This document shows positions 41,216 through 50,618 of a stretch of 64,000 bases of DNA, one piece after another (position 1 is the first letter of the stretch; every line of letters starts with the position of its first letter). The position numbers and the translations under genes are program-made. This stretch comes from JAKAGZ01 sp963783855 (GTDB taxonomy: Bacteria > Bacteroidota > Ignavibacteria > Ignavibacteriales > Ignavibacteriaceae): the NCBI GenBank assembly GCA_963783855.1, contig CAWAPE010000014.1, forward strand, positions 496,001 through 560,000, in the 5' to 3' direction. The notes under the pieces are model-generated. The model ran no database searches, was not told the DNA's origin, and worked only from the letters and a program-made list of their open reading frames with translations.

Positions 41216-42337
41216 ATGAAAAAAAACATCTTTGCATTCCTACTATTTTTACTATTTGTATTTCCTTCGGCTTCGTCTGCACAAACCGAATCTTTTCTTG
41301 AAGGAGCAATGGTTACCTGCATACAGGCGCAGGGTGATTATATATGGTTTGCAACATATGGACAGGGGATATACCGGTATTCTATCAAAGAGCAAAAGTG
41401 GTTTAATTTTTCTACAAAAAACCAGAATGCAGAAAATGATTTCTTTTACACTATTGCCGTAAACAAAAATTATTTATGGGCGGGAACAGTAGAAGGTTTA
41501 TATATTTATGATATTAAAAGAAATCATTGGAGAAAAAGGAAATTTGCTCAAGGTGGGGAAATGGGTAACTGGATCCGTTCACTTTGTTTTGATCCCGCAC
41601 AAAATGTTTTATGGATTGGCAGGTTTAAAAATCTAACCCGGCTGGATGTAAAGAGAAACAGATATTCAGATATTGACTTAACAGAAAATGGCGATAGCAA
41701 AACAAACAATTTTAAATCAATTCACCTGGATGGAGACAGCCTTGCATGGTTTGGGACAGAATCAGGCGTGCATATTTATAATAAATCAAAAGCATTTGAT
41801 AATAAATCTGCCTGGCGATTTTTAAATAATAAGGGAAAAGGTTTTAACGGCGATGGAGATGCTGTCTCAGTTCCTGATATTCTTTTTGAAGGTAAAGATA
41901 TTTGGTTTGCAACGGATGAATTTATTACAAAAGATCAACCGAATTTTAATACTGGCGGAGTTTATAAATTTAATAGAAAACTGGACTGGGATAGAATTTC
42001 TTCAAATAATGGTCTGAACGGGAATGGCATTTATAGTCTTGCACGTACCGGGAATAAGATTTGGGCTGGTCTTTATACATTTAATGTGGACGATAAAACT
42101 GAATACGGAAGAGGAATTGCACTAATTGACAGATACACAGAAAAAGTTTCATCCCCGGAAACAAATTCACTAAATCTATATTCAATGAAAATCTTATCAA
42201 TGTATTTTGACGGAAATGCAATGTGGCTTGGTACAGATAACGGGCTGTATAAAATCAGAATTAATAATCCACTTGCTCACTGGGGGGATAATAAAGAAAG
42301 TGCAAGATCAAAATCCTCCGGCAGTAAGAAAAATTAA
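41216..42337 (+). CDS. Exported beta-propeller protein, unknown function
   Basis: 373 residues, signal peptide ending SSAQ. Repeats of about 45-60 residues carry the pattern IWFATYGQGIYRY, LWAGTVEGLYIYD, LWIGRFKNLTRLD, AWFGTESGVHIYN, IWFATDEF, IWAGLYTF, MWLGTDNGLYKI. This W-x-G-T/G-L-Y pattern is typical of two-component regulator propeller repeats, here as a free-standing periplasmic or outer-membrane-facing domain of about seven blades. No kinase part is attached. Substrate or partner unknown. Confidence 0.75.
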   Translation: MKKNIFAFLLFLLFVFPSASSAQTESFLEGAMVTCIQAQGDYIWFATYGQGIYRYSIKEQKWFNFSTKNQNAENDFFYTIAVNKNYLWAGTVEGLYIYDIKRNHWRKRKFAQGGEMGNWIRSLCFDPAQNVLWIGRFKNLTRLDVKRNRYSDIDLTENGDSKTNNFKSIHLDGDSLAWFGTESGVHIYNKSKAFDNKSAWRFLNNKGKGFNGDGDAVSVPDILFEGKDIWFATDEFITKDQPNFNTGGVYKFNRKLDWDRISSNNGLNGNGIYSLARTGNKIWAGLYTFNVDDKTEYGRGIALIDRYTEKVSSPETNSLNLYSMKILSMYFDGNAMWLGTDNGLYKIRINNPLAHWGDNKESARSKSSGSKKN

Positions 42338-42466
42338 CAGTAATACTAATCTCATCTTATTTTGAAATATTTTGTAGTTCCTGCCTGATATGTCGCATAT
42401 TCTCACTTTTTCAGCATTTAATTTATCATTATCTTATTCAGTAACTTTTCTAATCTTGGGCAAAAT

Positions 42467-43459
42467 ATGGTCAAATTAACAAATAAAAGACTGATTTCTT
42501 TAAAGAAAAAATTCGATAATCTGAATATTGCGGTTGTTGGCGACATGATGCTGGATTGCTATTATTGGGGAGATGTGAAAAGAATTTCTCCTGAAGCACC
42601 GGTCCCGGTAGTTGAAGTTGGAAATGAGTTTTTCCGATTTGGTGGGGCAGCAAATGTAGCTTTAAATATTAGTAAACTTGGCGGAGTTCCAATTCCAGTT
42701 GGAGTTATTGGTTATGATAATTTTGGGACTACATTTACTTCATTAATTACTGAATCTAATATTTCAGATGATGGAATAGTAGTGGATGAAGAAAGACCGA
42801 CTACTGCTAAAACCAGAGTTATTGCAGATAGTCAGCATGTTGTAAGAATTGATAAAGAAAGCAAAAAAAATATTAGTAAAAAGATCCAGAATAAGATTTA
42901 TAATTACCTGGCAAAAAACATTAATAAGCTGGATGGAATTATTCTACAGGATTATAATAAAGGTGTTTTAACTGTTTCATTGATCGAGAAGATCATCTCA
43001 CTGGCTAACAAAAATAAAGTTTTAATTACTGTAGATCCTAAATTCAATAATTTCTTTGCTTATAAGAATGTTACTGTATTTAAGCCGAATCGAAAAGAAG
43101 CCGAAGATGTACTTGGTATGAAAATTAAAACTGCCGATGATATCAAAATGGCAGGTGAAAAAATTCTTGGTAAATTAAATGCTAAATATCTTCTACTCAC
43201 GCTGGGTGAAGATGGCATAGCTGTTTTTGAAAAAGGGGAACTGCCAAAACAAATGCCGACAAAAGCCCGGAAAGTTGCGGATGTTTCCGGTGCCGGCGAC
43301 ACGGTGATTTCTACCTTAACAATGGCCTTAGCAGCAGGTGCAAACATACTTGAAGCATCGTATCTTGCAAATTATGCAGGCGGGATTGTTTGCGAAGAAG
43401 TGGGTATTATCCCAATTGAACAGAAGAAACTATTTGATGTACTAATAAATGAGCTTTAA
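42467..43459 (+). CDS. hldE1: D-glycero-beta-D-manno-heptose-7-phosphate kinase
   Basis: 330 residues, PfkB/ribokinase family: NIAVVGDMMLDCYYWGDVKRISPEAPVPVVEV and GGAANVALNISKLGG at the N-terminus, and DVSGAGDTVISTLTMALAAG with the catalytic Asp at the C-terminus. In many bacteria this is the first half of HldE; here it is a separate protein. It phosphorylates heptose-7-phosphate for LPS core synthesis. It overlaps the next gene by 11 nt. Confidence 0.93.
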   Translation: MVKLTNKRLISLKKKFDNLNIAVVGDMMLDCYYWGDVKRISPEAPVPVVEVGNEFFRFGGAANVALNISKLGGVPIPVGVIGYDNFGTTFTSLITESNISDDGIVVDEERPTTAKTRVIADSQHVVRIDKESKKNISKKIQNKIYNYLAKNINKLDGIILQDYNKGVLTVSLIEKIISLANKNKVLITVDPKFNNFFAYKNVTVFKPNRKEAEDVLGMKIKTADDIKMAGEKILGKLNAKYLLLTLGEDGIAVFEKGELPKQMPTKARKVADVSGAGDTVISTLTMALAAGANILEASYLANYAGGIVCEEVGIIPIEQKKLFDVLINEL

Positions 43460-43940
43460 TAAATTGAATGAAATTAAATCAAGAGATGAAATAAAAATTA
43501 TCAGGCAAAAACTGATAAAAGAAAATAAAAGAGTTGTTTTTACAAACGGCTGTTTTGATATACTACATTCCGGTCACGTAGATTATCTTACAAAAGCAAA
43601 AGCTCTCGGTGATATACTGGTAGTTGGTCTGAATAGTGATAAATCTATCAGGGAGATCAAAGGAGAGAAAAGGCCAATAGTAAATGAAAACAATAGGGCG
43701 ATAATTTTAGCGGCGTTAAAGCCTGTTGATTATATTGTCCTTTTTGATGAAGAAACTCCGGCAGATCTGATTGACGATATTATACCTGATATTTTGGTTA
43801 AAGGAGCCGATTGGGACATCGATAAAATAGTTGGGAAAGATACTGTCCTTAATAATGGTGGTGAAGTAAAGACAATTAAGTTTGTTAACGATCAATCAAC
43901 TTCAAAAATCATCGACACAATAATCAGCAGATATAAATAG
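43449..43940 (+). CDS. hldE2: D-glycero-beta-D-manno-heptose-1-phosphate adenylyltransferase
   Basis: 163 residues, the nucleotidyltransferase half of HldE. VFTNGCFDILHSGHVDYLTKAKALGD includes the HxGH signature, and DQSTSKIIDTI is the typical end. It activates heptose-1-phosphate to ADP-heptose. An 11-nt overlap with the kinase gene suggests coupled translation, which gives a 1:1 output like the fused enzyme. Confidence 0.93.
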   Translation: MSFNKLNEIKSRDEIKIIRQKLIKENKRVVFTNGCFDILHSGHVDYLTKAKALGDILVVGLNSDKSIREIKGEKRPIVNENNRAIILAALKPVDYIVLFDEETPADLIDDIIPDILVKGADWDIDKIVGKDTVLNNGGEVKTIKFVNDQSTSKIIDTIISRYK

Positions 43941-44015
43941 CATCCTGTAATATTGAAACAATCTATTCCAGGCAGGGTTTAAAGTACATTACAATAAAAA
44001 CTTGATTTAATCTAA

Positions 44016-47000
44016 TTGTTTGGAAAGACAAAAAATAATAAAAAACAGCGGACTCTTTTACAAAAAATTGTAAACGTGTTTTTATATGCGGGTATATGTC
44101 TGCTTTTGTTATTTATGATATTTTTCGCAATTAGCCAAACATCTACGTTTCGCAATTATCTAAAAGATTATGTAACGGAAAAAGTTAACAGTTCCATTAA
44201 TGGCAAACTTAATATTGAAAGCCTGGATGGAACTATTTTTACAACACTCATTCTCCACAATACAACACTAACTTTTAAAAGTGATACACTTTTAAAGGCT
44301 TCTAAAATTGAATTAAAAACCAGTCCCTTGGAGCTTCTTTTCAAGAGAATTTATGTAAGGTATGCAGGCATTAGTGATGCCAACGTTAATCTTATTAAAG
44401 GTCTTGATGGAAGATTGAACTTATCTGTCTTAGGAAAGCCATCAACTGAAGATTCTACATCTTCAAAATTTCCTTTTAAAATCGTTGCCCCCGATTTTGA
44501 GCTGCATAATGTAAATTTTAATTTGCAGAATTATAATTATGTAAACAGCACAGAAGTTTATGATTCGTTAAATTTTGATGACCTCCGGGTAAAAAATATA
44601 AATCTAAAACTGGCTGCCGTAATCGATTTAGGTAAAAAAGACTTCTTTGTAGAAATAAATAAACTAAGTTTTGCACCAAACCTTAAGTATTTTGATCTCA
44701 AAAATCTAAGTGGAAAAATAGCTGTAAATCCGGGTTTAATCTCAGCTGAGAATTTGCTGGTAAAAACATCTGAATCGGATATCAGTATAAATGGAATTTT
44801 ACATAATTATGATTTATTTGGTAGCTCTGAGTTTAAAAATGGAGAGCTAGATGCAAATATTGACGGCGATGTTTCTTTGAAAGAATTATCGAATTTTGTT
44901 TCTGTATTCAAAAACTCGGTGGAGCAGGTAAAATTTAAGACAAGGATATCTGGAAGAGTACACAATCTATCTGCCAGCAATGTAGATGTATCATTTCTCA
45001 AAACAAACATAGAAACCAGGGGCAGAATATATAATCTGAATGATCCCGGTAATCTTGAATTGAAACTAAGCTTTTTCAATTCTTACATTAATGAACCTGA
45101 CGTGAATAAATTATTTCCAACATTAAACATCCCCGTATTTCAATCACTAGGATTATTGACTATTGATACTCTGCGTTTTGATGGTAAACCCTTAGACTTT
45201 AATGCAAAGATTTTATTGAGGACTCAAACAGGAAGCATTCTGGTTGACGGGCATGCCAATCTTCAGAAGGAATTAATTGATTATAATTTGAATTTTTCTA
45301 CTTCAAATTTTGATTTAATGCCATTTGCCGGATTTACATCAAGGATTAATTCAACAGGTAAATTAAAAGGATATGGTACAGATCCCAAAAGCATGAAAGC
45401 AAACCTGAAATTTAATGGAAATGGCTCAACAATCAGCGGGATAAATCTTGATTCCTTAAATATTACTGTAAATGCTGATAAGAAGAATGTCCTTTACAGC
45501 CTGGATGTGAATTCTGATACTTCTAATGCAAAACTCACAGGTATTTTCGATTTTACAAATGAAGAAAATCCGGGTTATGATATAGAAGGGAATGTAAAAA
45601 ATCTTGACTATAGTAAAATACTTAAGGATTCAACCAATACAGGGAACTTTAATTTTTACTTAAACGGGACAGGACATAATTTTGATCCTGATAAAATTAC
45701 TCTTTATTTGAGTCTTATTGTTAAAAACTCAATAATGAATGGAGTAGATATTGATAATAGTGAAGCTACTTTCAATATTATCAGTAAAGAGGATAATCAG
45801 AAATCTATTAAAATAACTTCTGATGTAGCCGATCTTATCCTGAATGGAAAATTTTCTTTACCAAAGACAATTGCACTATTAGCCGATGAAACTGATTTAT
45901 TGACGAAAGTATCAAAAGAAAAAATCAATAATATATTTTATTCGGATAGTACAGAGTCATTGCAAGCGAAGGTAAAAACAAATCAATTAAATAAATTTGT
46001 AAGATTTAGTGATGTAAATCAGGATAACAACTTTAACTTCAAAATTAAACTAAAAGAATTTAACCTTGTTTCAATATTTCTGAAAAATGATCAACTTTAT
46101 ATAAATGGTGAAATTAATGGCAGGATTTATAATAATGCAGACAGTGTAAATGTTAAAGTGAATACTGATCTGGGGTATATAAAATTCCTGGGACAATCAG
46201 ATATTTTTTTCCTGTCTGGACTAAATCTTGGTATTGACTTCTCAAATAGTTTTAACGCGGATAAATTAAGTGATATTTCCGCTGCTATAAATCTTAATAC
46301 AAAGAGAGTATTTACAGGTTCAGACATTCATAATTTTACTTTTAATCTTTCCCTTGCTAATAATATTGCTGATATTAATTTTTCTGCAAGACTGGAAGAT
46401 TATCTAAAAGGGAGAATGAAGGGTAAACTGGATTTATCAGGGAATAGAATTTCCGTAAATCTTGATTCGCTTGGTGTTGCTTACAATAACTTCAATCTCT
46501 CTAACAAGGGAAATATATCTGGTGCAATCGCGAGAGATGAGATTAATTTTAATAATTTTGTGATGACAAAAGATAGTAGTGAAATTAATGTTAAAGGAAA
46601 TCTTTACAGGTTTGGTGATCAGAATTTACTTGTAAAATTCACACATTTAAAAGTAAAAGATTTAGCCTCAAATTTCTTATCGGTTGGGAGAAGTAATAGC
46701 CCAGGCGGGGATATCAATTTATCGGCAGTAATTAAGGGCAACTATTCTTCTCCAATAATAAATATGCAACTTGATGCCGACAGTATTGAGTTCAGAAATA
46801 AAAAACTTGGATATATGACCAGTACATGGAATTATGGGAACAGAAATCTTGATCTGAATCTAATGCTAATAGATACATTAGTAAACAAAAATTTACCGCC
46901 ATTACGAATTTATGGCAATATTCCAATTGATCTTGCATTAACCGGAGCGGGGGAAAGACTTATCAAGGGAAAGGATATCGACCTAAACATACTTGCCGAT

Positions 47001-48509
47001 AATTTCAATCTGGGGATTTTTGGTGATATACTTCCGGTTATTAAGAAAGTGCGTGGTTCAATGTTTGCTAATATTAATATTAAAGGCAATTTAACTGATC
47101 CTGATCCCCAGGGATTTTTAAAGGTGCGTAATGGGGCCTTTATTTCTGAGTTGAATAATCTCGAATATAACACAAGTTTTAATATTAATATGCATGGCAA
47201 TTCTATTGGTTTAGATAGTCTTTTTGTACAAAATTTAGAAGGTACTGTTAACGGTGGCACATTAACAGGAACCGGTCAGGCAATATTTAATAATTACGAA
47301 GTTACTTCATCACAAATTTACCTGGACGGTGAATTAAAAGTTTTAAGTGAAGCATCGAAGGGAGTCAGCCCATCGCTTTATGGAGATCTGGTAATTGCTA
47401 CTAATGGTAAACTTGAATTTACTTTTGACTCGGAAGGAGCATTTTTAAAAGCACCTGTGACAATTAAATATGCCGATATCACGGTGCCCCAATCACAAAG
47501 AGGATATAAAAATTCTTCATCAAATTTTATTTATAAATATGTTCAGGATACAGCTAAAGTAGAGAAAAAAGAAATAGATTTTGAAAGTCTTATGGCTTTA
47601 TCACAACAGCGGAGCCTGAGCAGTAAGATAGCTCCGTCAAAGAAGAGTAAATTTGAATTTGTAATTAATGCAAGTATAGAAAATGAAGCAAAATTGACTT
47701 TTATTCTTGATCAGGAGTTTAACCAAATATTAACTACAATTCTGAAGGGTAATTTTAAGTATCAGAATTTAGGTGGACGTGCATTAGCAATAGGTGAGCT
47801 AAAGCTGGAGGATGGTTCAACTCTGGAATTTCTTACAAAAACATTTCAGGCTGCAGGCTCTCTAAGATTTGAAAGTGAACTCAGTAACCCATATCTGGAT
47901 ATTGTTGGAACTTATAAAAATTATTATACTCCACCGACGGATTCCACTGGAACAAATGAAGTTGAAGTGGCTGTTAAGCTAAAATTGAAAGGTCCGCTAA
48001 AAGATCTCGGGAAGAATTTTATTCAAAACGAAAATAATATTGCGGTTTATTACGGTGCCGACAATATTCAGAATGATATTGTTGATAAATCAAGGGATGC
48101 TTCGGATGCCGTAATGTTTATAGTAACCGGGCAGTTTTTGGGACAGCAGGGAGGGATTAGCAGCGGAGCACAGACAAGTACAGTAGCAGGTACGGCTTCT
48201 TCGTTAGCAGGTTCATTACTTGGTGGATTCTTAAACTCTTATGCCGGCGATTATGTAAGAAGTGTAGAACTGCGCCGTGTTGGCTCATATACAAAGTTTA
48301 ATTTATCAGGTAAGGTTAACAATTTCCGATACAGCATAGGGGGAACAACAGATGTTTTTTCCGACCTAAGCAGAGCAAATTTAAAAATTGAGTATCCTTT
48401 CTTCCAGAAATTATTACTGAGACTTGAAAGAAAAGAAGCAGTGACGGAAACAAATAATACCAGTGAAATGATTAATGAACTTGGTCTTAAATATAAATTT
48501 GAATTTTAA
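44016..48509 (+). CDS. tamB: TamB-like outer-membrane biogenesis/lipid transport protein
   Basis: 1497 residues, one N-terminal membrane helix (about 12-35), then a very long periplasmic beta-rich stretch and a C-terminal TamB (DUF490) domain (about 1100-1497; ATNGKLEFTFDSEGAFLKAPVTIKYADITVP, and RVGSYTKFNLSGKVNNFRYSIGGTTDVFSDL near the end). AsmA/TamB family proteins form hydrophobic grooves that bridge the two membranes for phospholipid or barrel assembly. The start is a TTG at 44016. No TamA is adjacent, but bamA lies 9 kb upstream. The stop overlaps the rnr start (TAATG). Confidence 0.88.
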   Translation: MFGKTKNNKKQRTLLQKIVNVFLYAGICLLLLFMIFFAISQTSTFRNYLKDYVTEKVNSSINGKLNIESLDGTIFTTLILHNTTLTFKSDTLLKASKIELKTSPLELLFKRIYVRYAGISDANVNLIKGLDGRLNLSVLGKPSTEDSTSSKFPFKIVAPDFELHNVNFNLQNYNYVNSTEVYDSLNFDDLRVKNINLKLAAVIDLGKKDFFVEINKLSFAPNLKYFDLKNLSGKIAVNPGLISAENLLVKTSESDISINGILHNYDLFGSSEFKNGELDANIDGDVSLKELSNFVSVFKNSVEQVKFKTRISGRVHNLSASNVDVSFLKTNIETRGRIYNLNDPGNLELKLSFFNSYINEPDVNKLFPTLNIPVFQSLGLLTIDTLRFDGKPLDFNAKILLRTQTGSILVDGHANLQKELIDYNLNFSTSNFDLMPFAGFTSRINSTGKLKGYGTDPKSMKANLKFNGNGSTISGINLDSLNITVNADKKNVLYSLDVNSDTSNAKLTGIFDFTNEENPGYDIEGNVKNLDYSKILKDSTNTGNFNFYLNGTGHNFDPDKITLYLSLIVKNSIMNGVDIDNSEATFNIISKEDNQKSIKITSDVADLILNGKFSLPKTIALLADETDLLTKVSKEKINNIFYSDSTESLQAKVKTNQLNKFVRFSDVNQDNNFNFKIKLKEFNLVSIFLKNDQLYINGEINGRIYNNADSVNVKVNTDLGYIKFLGQSDIFFLSGLNLGIDFSNSFNADKLSDISAAINLNTKRVFTGSDIHNFTFNLSLANNIADINFSARLEDYLKGRMKGKLDLSGNRISVNLDSLGVAYNNFNLSNKGNISGAIARDEINFNNFVMTKDSSEINVKGNLYRFGDQNLLVKFTHLKVKDLASNFLSVGRSNSPGGDINLSAVIKGNYSSPIINMQLDADSIEFRNKKLGYMTSTWNYGNRNLDLNLMLIDTLVNKNLPPLRIYGNIPIDLALTGAGERLIKGKDIDLNILADNFNLGIFGDILPVIKKVRGSMFANINIKGNLTDPDPQGFLKVRNGAFISELNNLEYNTSFNINMHGNSIGLDSLFVQNLEGTVNGGTLTGTGQAIFNNYEVTSSQIYLDGELKVLSEASKGVSPSLYGDLVIATNGKLEFTFDSEGAFLKAPVTIKYADITVPQSQRGYKNSSSNFIYKYVQDTAKVEKKEIDFESLMALSQQRSLSSKIAPSKKSKFEFVINASIENEAKLTFILDQEFNQILTTILKGNFKYQNLGGRALAIGELKLEDGSTLEFLTKTFQAAGSLRFESELSNPYLDIVGTYKNYYTPPTDSTGTNEVEVAVKLKLKGPLKDLGKNFIQNENNIAVYYGADNIQNDIVDKSRDASDAVMFIVTGQFLGQQGGISSGAQTSTVAGTASSLAGSLLGGFLNSYAGDYVRSVELRRVGSYTKFNLSGKVNNFRYSIGGTTDVFSDLSRANLKIEYPFFQKLLLRLERKEAVTETNNTSEMINELGLKYKFEF

Positions 48510-50605
48510 TGAAAAAAAAACTTATAGCATTCTTTAAAAAGAATCCCGGAAGACAATTTAAAAGCAAAGAAATCTCAAAAAGATTGGGGGTTGATTCCGA
48601 TCACGAATACAGTGCACTTAAAGCTACCTTGAATTTGCTTTATAAAGAAGGCTTCCTGGCAAAATCAGGGAAGCGTTATAAATATAATGCTGCAGTAAAA
48701 TCTGGTACGGTGACCGGTGTTCTTGAAGTGACACAGGGGGGATACGGCTTTGTGGTTCTTAAGGATAAATTAAAAAACGATGTGTTCATCGCCGCAAGAA
48801 ACCTTGGAACCGCATTTAATGGTGACACCGTTGAAATTACTTTATTTGCCCAGCAAAAGAAAAAAAATCAGGAAGGGCAGGTTATAGATGTAATTAAAAG
48901 AAAAAGAGAAGAATTTGTTGGAATTCTGAGAAAATCGAAATCATTTTACTTTGTTAAGCCTGATGATCTTAAAATACACAGAGACATATATGTTGATAAA
49001 TCAAAACTTAACGGAGCAAAAGTAGGGGAAAAGGTTATTGCCGGCAAATTGTACTGGGACTCCTCAATGCTTAATCCGGAAGGTGAAATTATTGAAAGAA
49101 TTGGGGAAGCAGGGACACAGGATACAGAAATAGTTTCAATTGCCAGGGATTTTAACCTGCCTTATAAATTTCCGAAAGAAGTTTTAGATGAAGCGGATTC
49201 TATTCCCGTAAAAATAAATAAGTCAGATATTAAAGATAGAATAGATTTCAGAAATAAGATTGTATTTACAATTGATCCTGATGATGCTAAGGATTTTGAT
49301 GATGCTCTTTCTATCGAACAAATTGAAAACGGAAATTTTTCCGTTGGAATACACATTGCCGATGTTTCAAACTACGTTACACCTAATTCTGAAATAGATA
49401 AGCAGGCAAGGATAAGGGGTAATAGTGTTTATTTTGTTGGCAAAGTAATCCCGATGCTGCCCGAAAAATTATCGAACAATGTTTGTTCTCTTGTACCATC
49501 AGAAGACAGACTTACTTATTCTGTAATTGCAGAACTGACGCCAAGAGGTAAATTAGTTGATTATGAAATTGCAAAAACTGTGATTAATAGTAAAAGAAGG
49601 TTTACTTATGATGAGGCACAAAAAATAATTGAAACTGGTGAAGGTGATTATAGTAAAGAAGTCTTATCCTTAAATAAACTCGCCCGGACTTTAAGAAAAA
49701 AGAGAATGAGAGAAGGCAGTATCGAATTTCATACTGCGGAAGTAAAATTCGAACTTGATGAAAATGGTACTCCTGTAAGAATTTTTAAGAAGGAGCAAAA
49801 AGAGAGCAATATGCTGGTTGAAGAATTTATGCTCCTTGCTAATCAGGTTGTTGCAAAGCATGTGGGATTTCCTAAAAGAGGTGATGTTAAACCATTTGTC
49901 TACAGGGTGCACGATTTACCTGACAGCGAAAAAATAATAGAGTTTTCAAAATTTGTTAAATCGTTGGGATATACATTTAATCCTGACAGCTCATCAAAAT
50001 CTAATGAATTTCAGAGATTGATTGATAAAGCCAAAGGTACGGAAGAGGAGAGTGTCATAAATGAGCTTGCAATCAGATCCATGGCTAAAGCTGTTTATTC
50101 TATAAATAATATTGGTCATTATGGACTTGGATTTAAATATTATTCTCATTTTACCTCTCCAATAAGAAGATATGCTGATTTAATGGTGCATCGCCTTATA
50201 TTTCAATATGTTACAAAGAAAGGAGCTACCAAATATTCTCTGAAAACACTTGATGAAATATCGGATCATATTTCATTTACCGAGAGGAATTCTGTTGAAG
50301 CTGAGAGAATGTCTGTTAAATTAAAGCAGGTTGAATATTTACAGAATCATCTTGGGGAAGAATTTCACGCAATTATTTCAGGAATTACCCATTTTGGCTT
50401 GTTTGTAAAAATTAGTGATATTTTGGCAGAGGGACTTATAAGGTTAAAAGATTTAGAGGACGATTTTTATGTTTACGATGAAAGAAAATATGCTTTAATT
50501 GGTAAGTCCACAAAAAAACAATTTAGATTAGGGGATAAGGTGCAGGTTAAATTAGTCAGAGTAGATTCAGAAAAATTGGAGCTTGATTTTATTATTATTG
50601 AATAA
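48509..50605 (+). CDS. rnr: Ribonuclease R
   Basis: 698 residues: N-terminal winged helix (FFKKNPGRQFKSKEISKRLGV), cold-shock domains (about 70-225), the RNB catalytic domain with FTIDPDDAKDFDDALSIE (metal-binding Asp cluster) and HYGLGFKYYSHFTSPIRRYADLMVHR, and a C-terminal S1 domain (FHAIISGITHFGLFVKI). It degrades structured RNA from the 3' end. The lysine-rich tail of longer RNase R proteins is absent. The first codon overlaps the tamB stop. Confidence 0.95.
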   Translation: MKKKLIAFFKKNPGRQFKSKEISKRLGVDSDHEYSALKATLNLLYKEGFLAKSGKRYKYNAAVKSGTVTGVLEVTQGGYGFVVLKDKLKNDVFIAARNLGTAFNGDTVEITLFAQQKKKNQEGQVIDVIKRKREEFVGILRKSKSFYFVKPDDLKIHRDIYVDKSKLNGAKVGEKVIAGKLYWDSSMLNPEGEIIERIGEAGTQDTEIVSIARDFNLPYKFPKEVLDEADSIPVKINKSDIKDRIDFRNKIVFTIDPDDAKDFDDALSIEQIENGNFSVGIHIADVSNYVTPNSEIDKQARIRGNSVYFVGKVIPMLPEKLSNNVCSLVPSEDRLTYSVIAELTPRGKLVDYEIAKTVINSKRRFTYDEAQKIIETGEGDYSKEVLSLNKLARTLRKKRMREGSIEFHTAEVKFELDENGTPVRIFKKEQKESNMLVEEFMLLANQVVAKHVGFPKRGDVKPFVYRVHDLPDSEKIIEFSKFVKSLGYTFNPDSSSKSNEFQRLIDKAKGTEEESVINELAIRSMAKAVYSINNIGHYGLGFKYYSHFTSPIRRYADLMVHRLIFQYVTKKGATKYSLKTLDEISDHISFTERNSVEAERMSVKLKQVEYLQNHLGEEFHAIISGITHFGLFVKISDILAEGLIRLKDLEDDFYVYDERKYALIGKSTKKQFRLGDKVQVKLVRVDSEKLELDFIIIE

Positions 50606-50618
50606 ATAAGGAAATTCT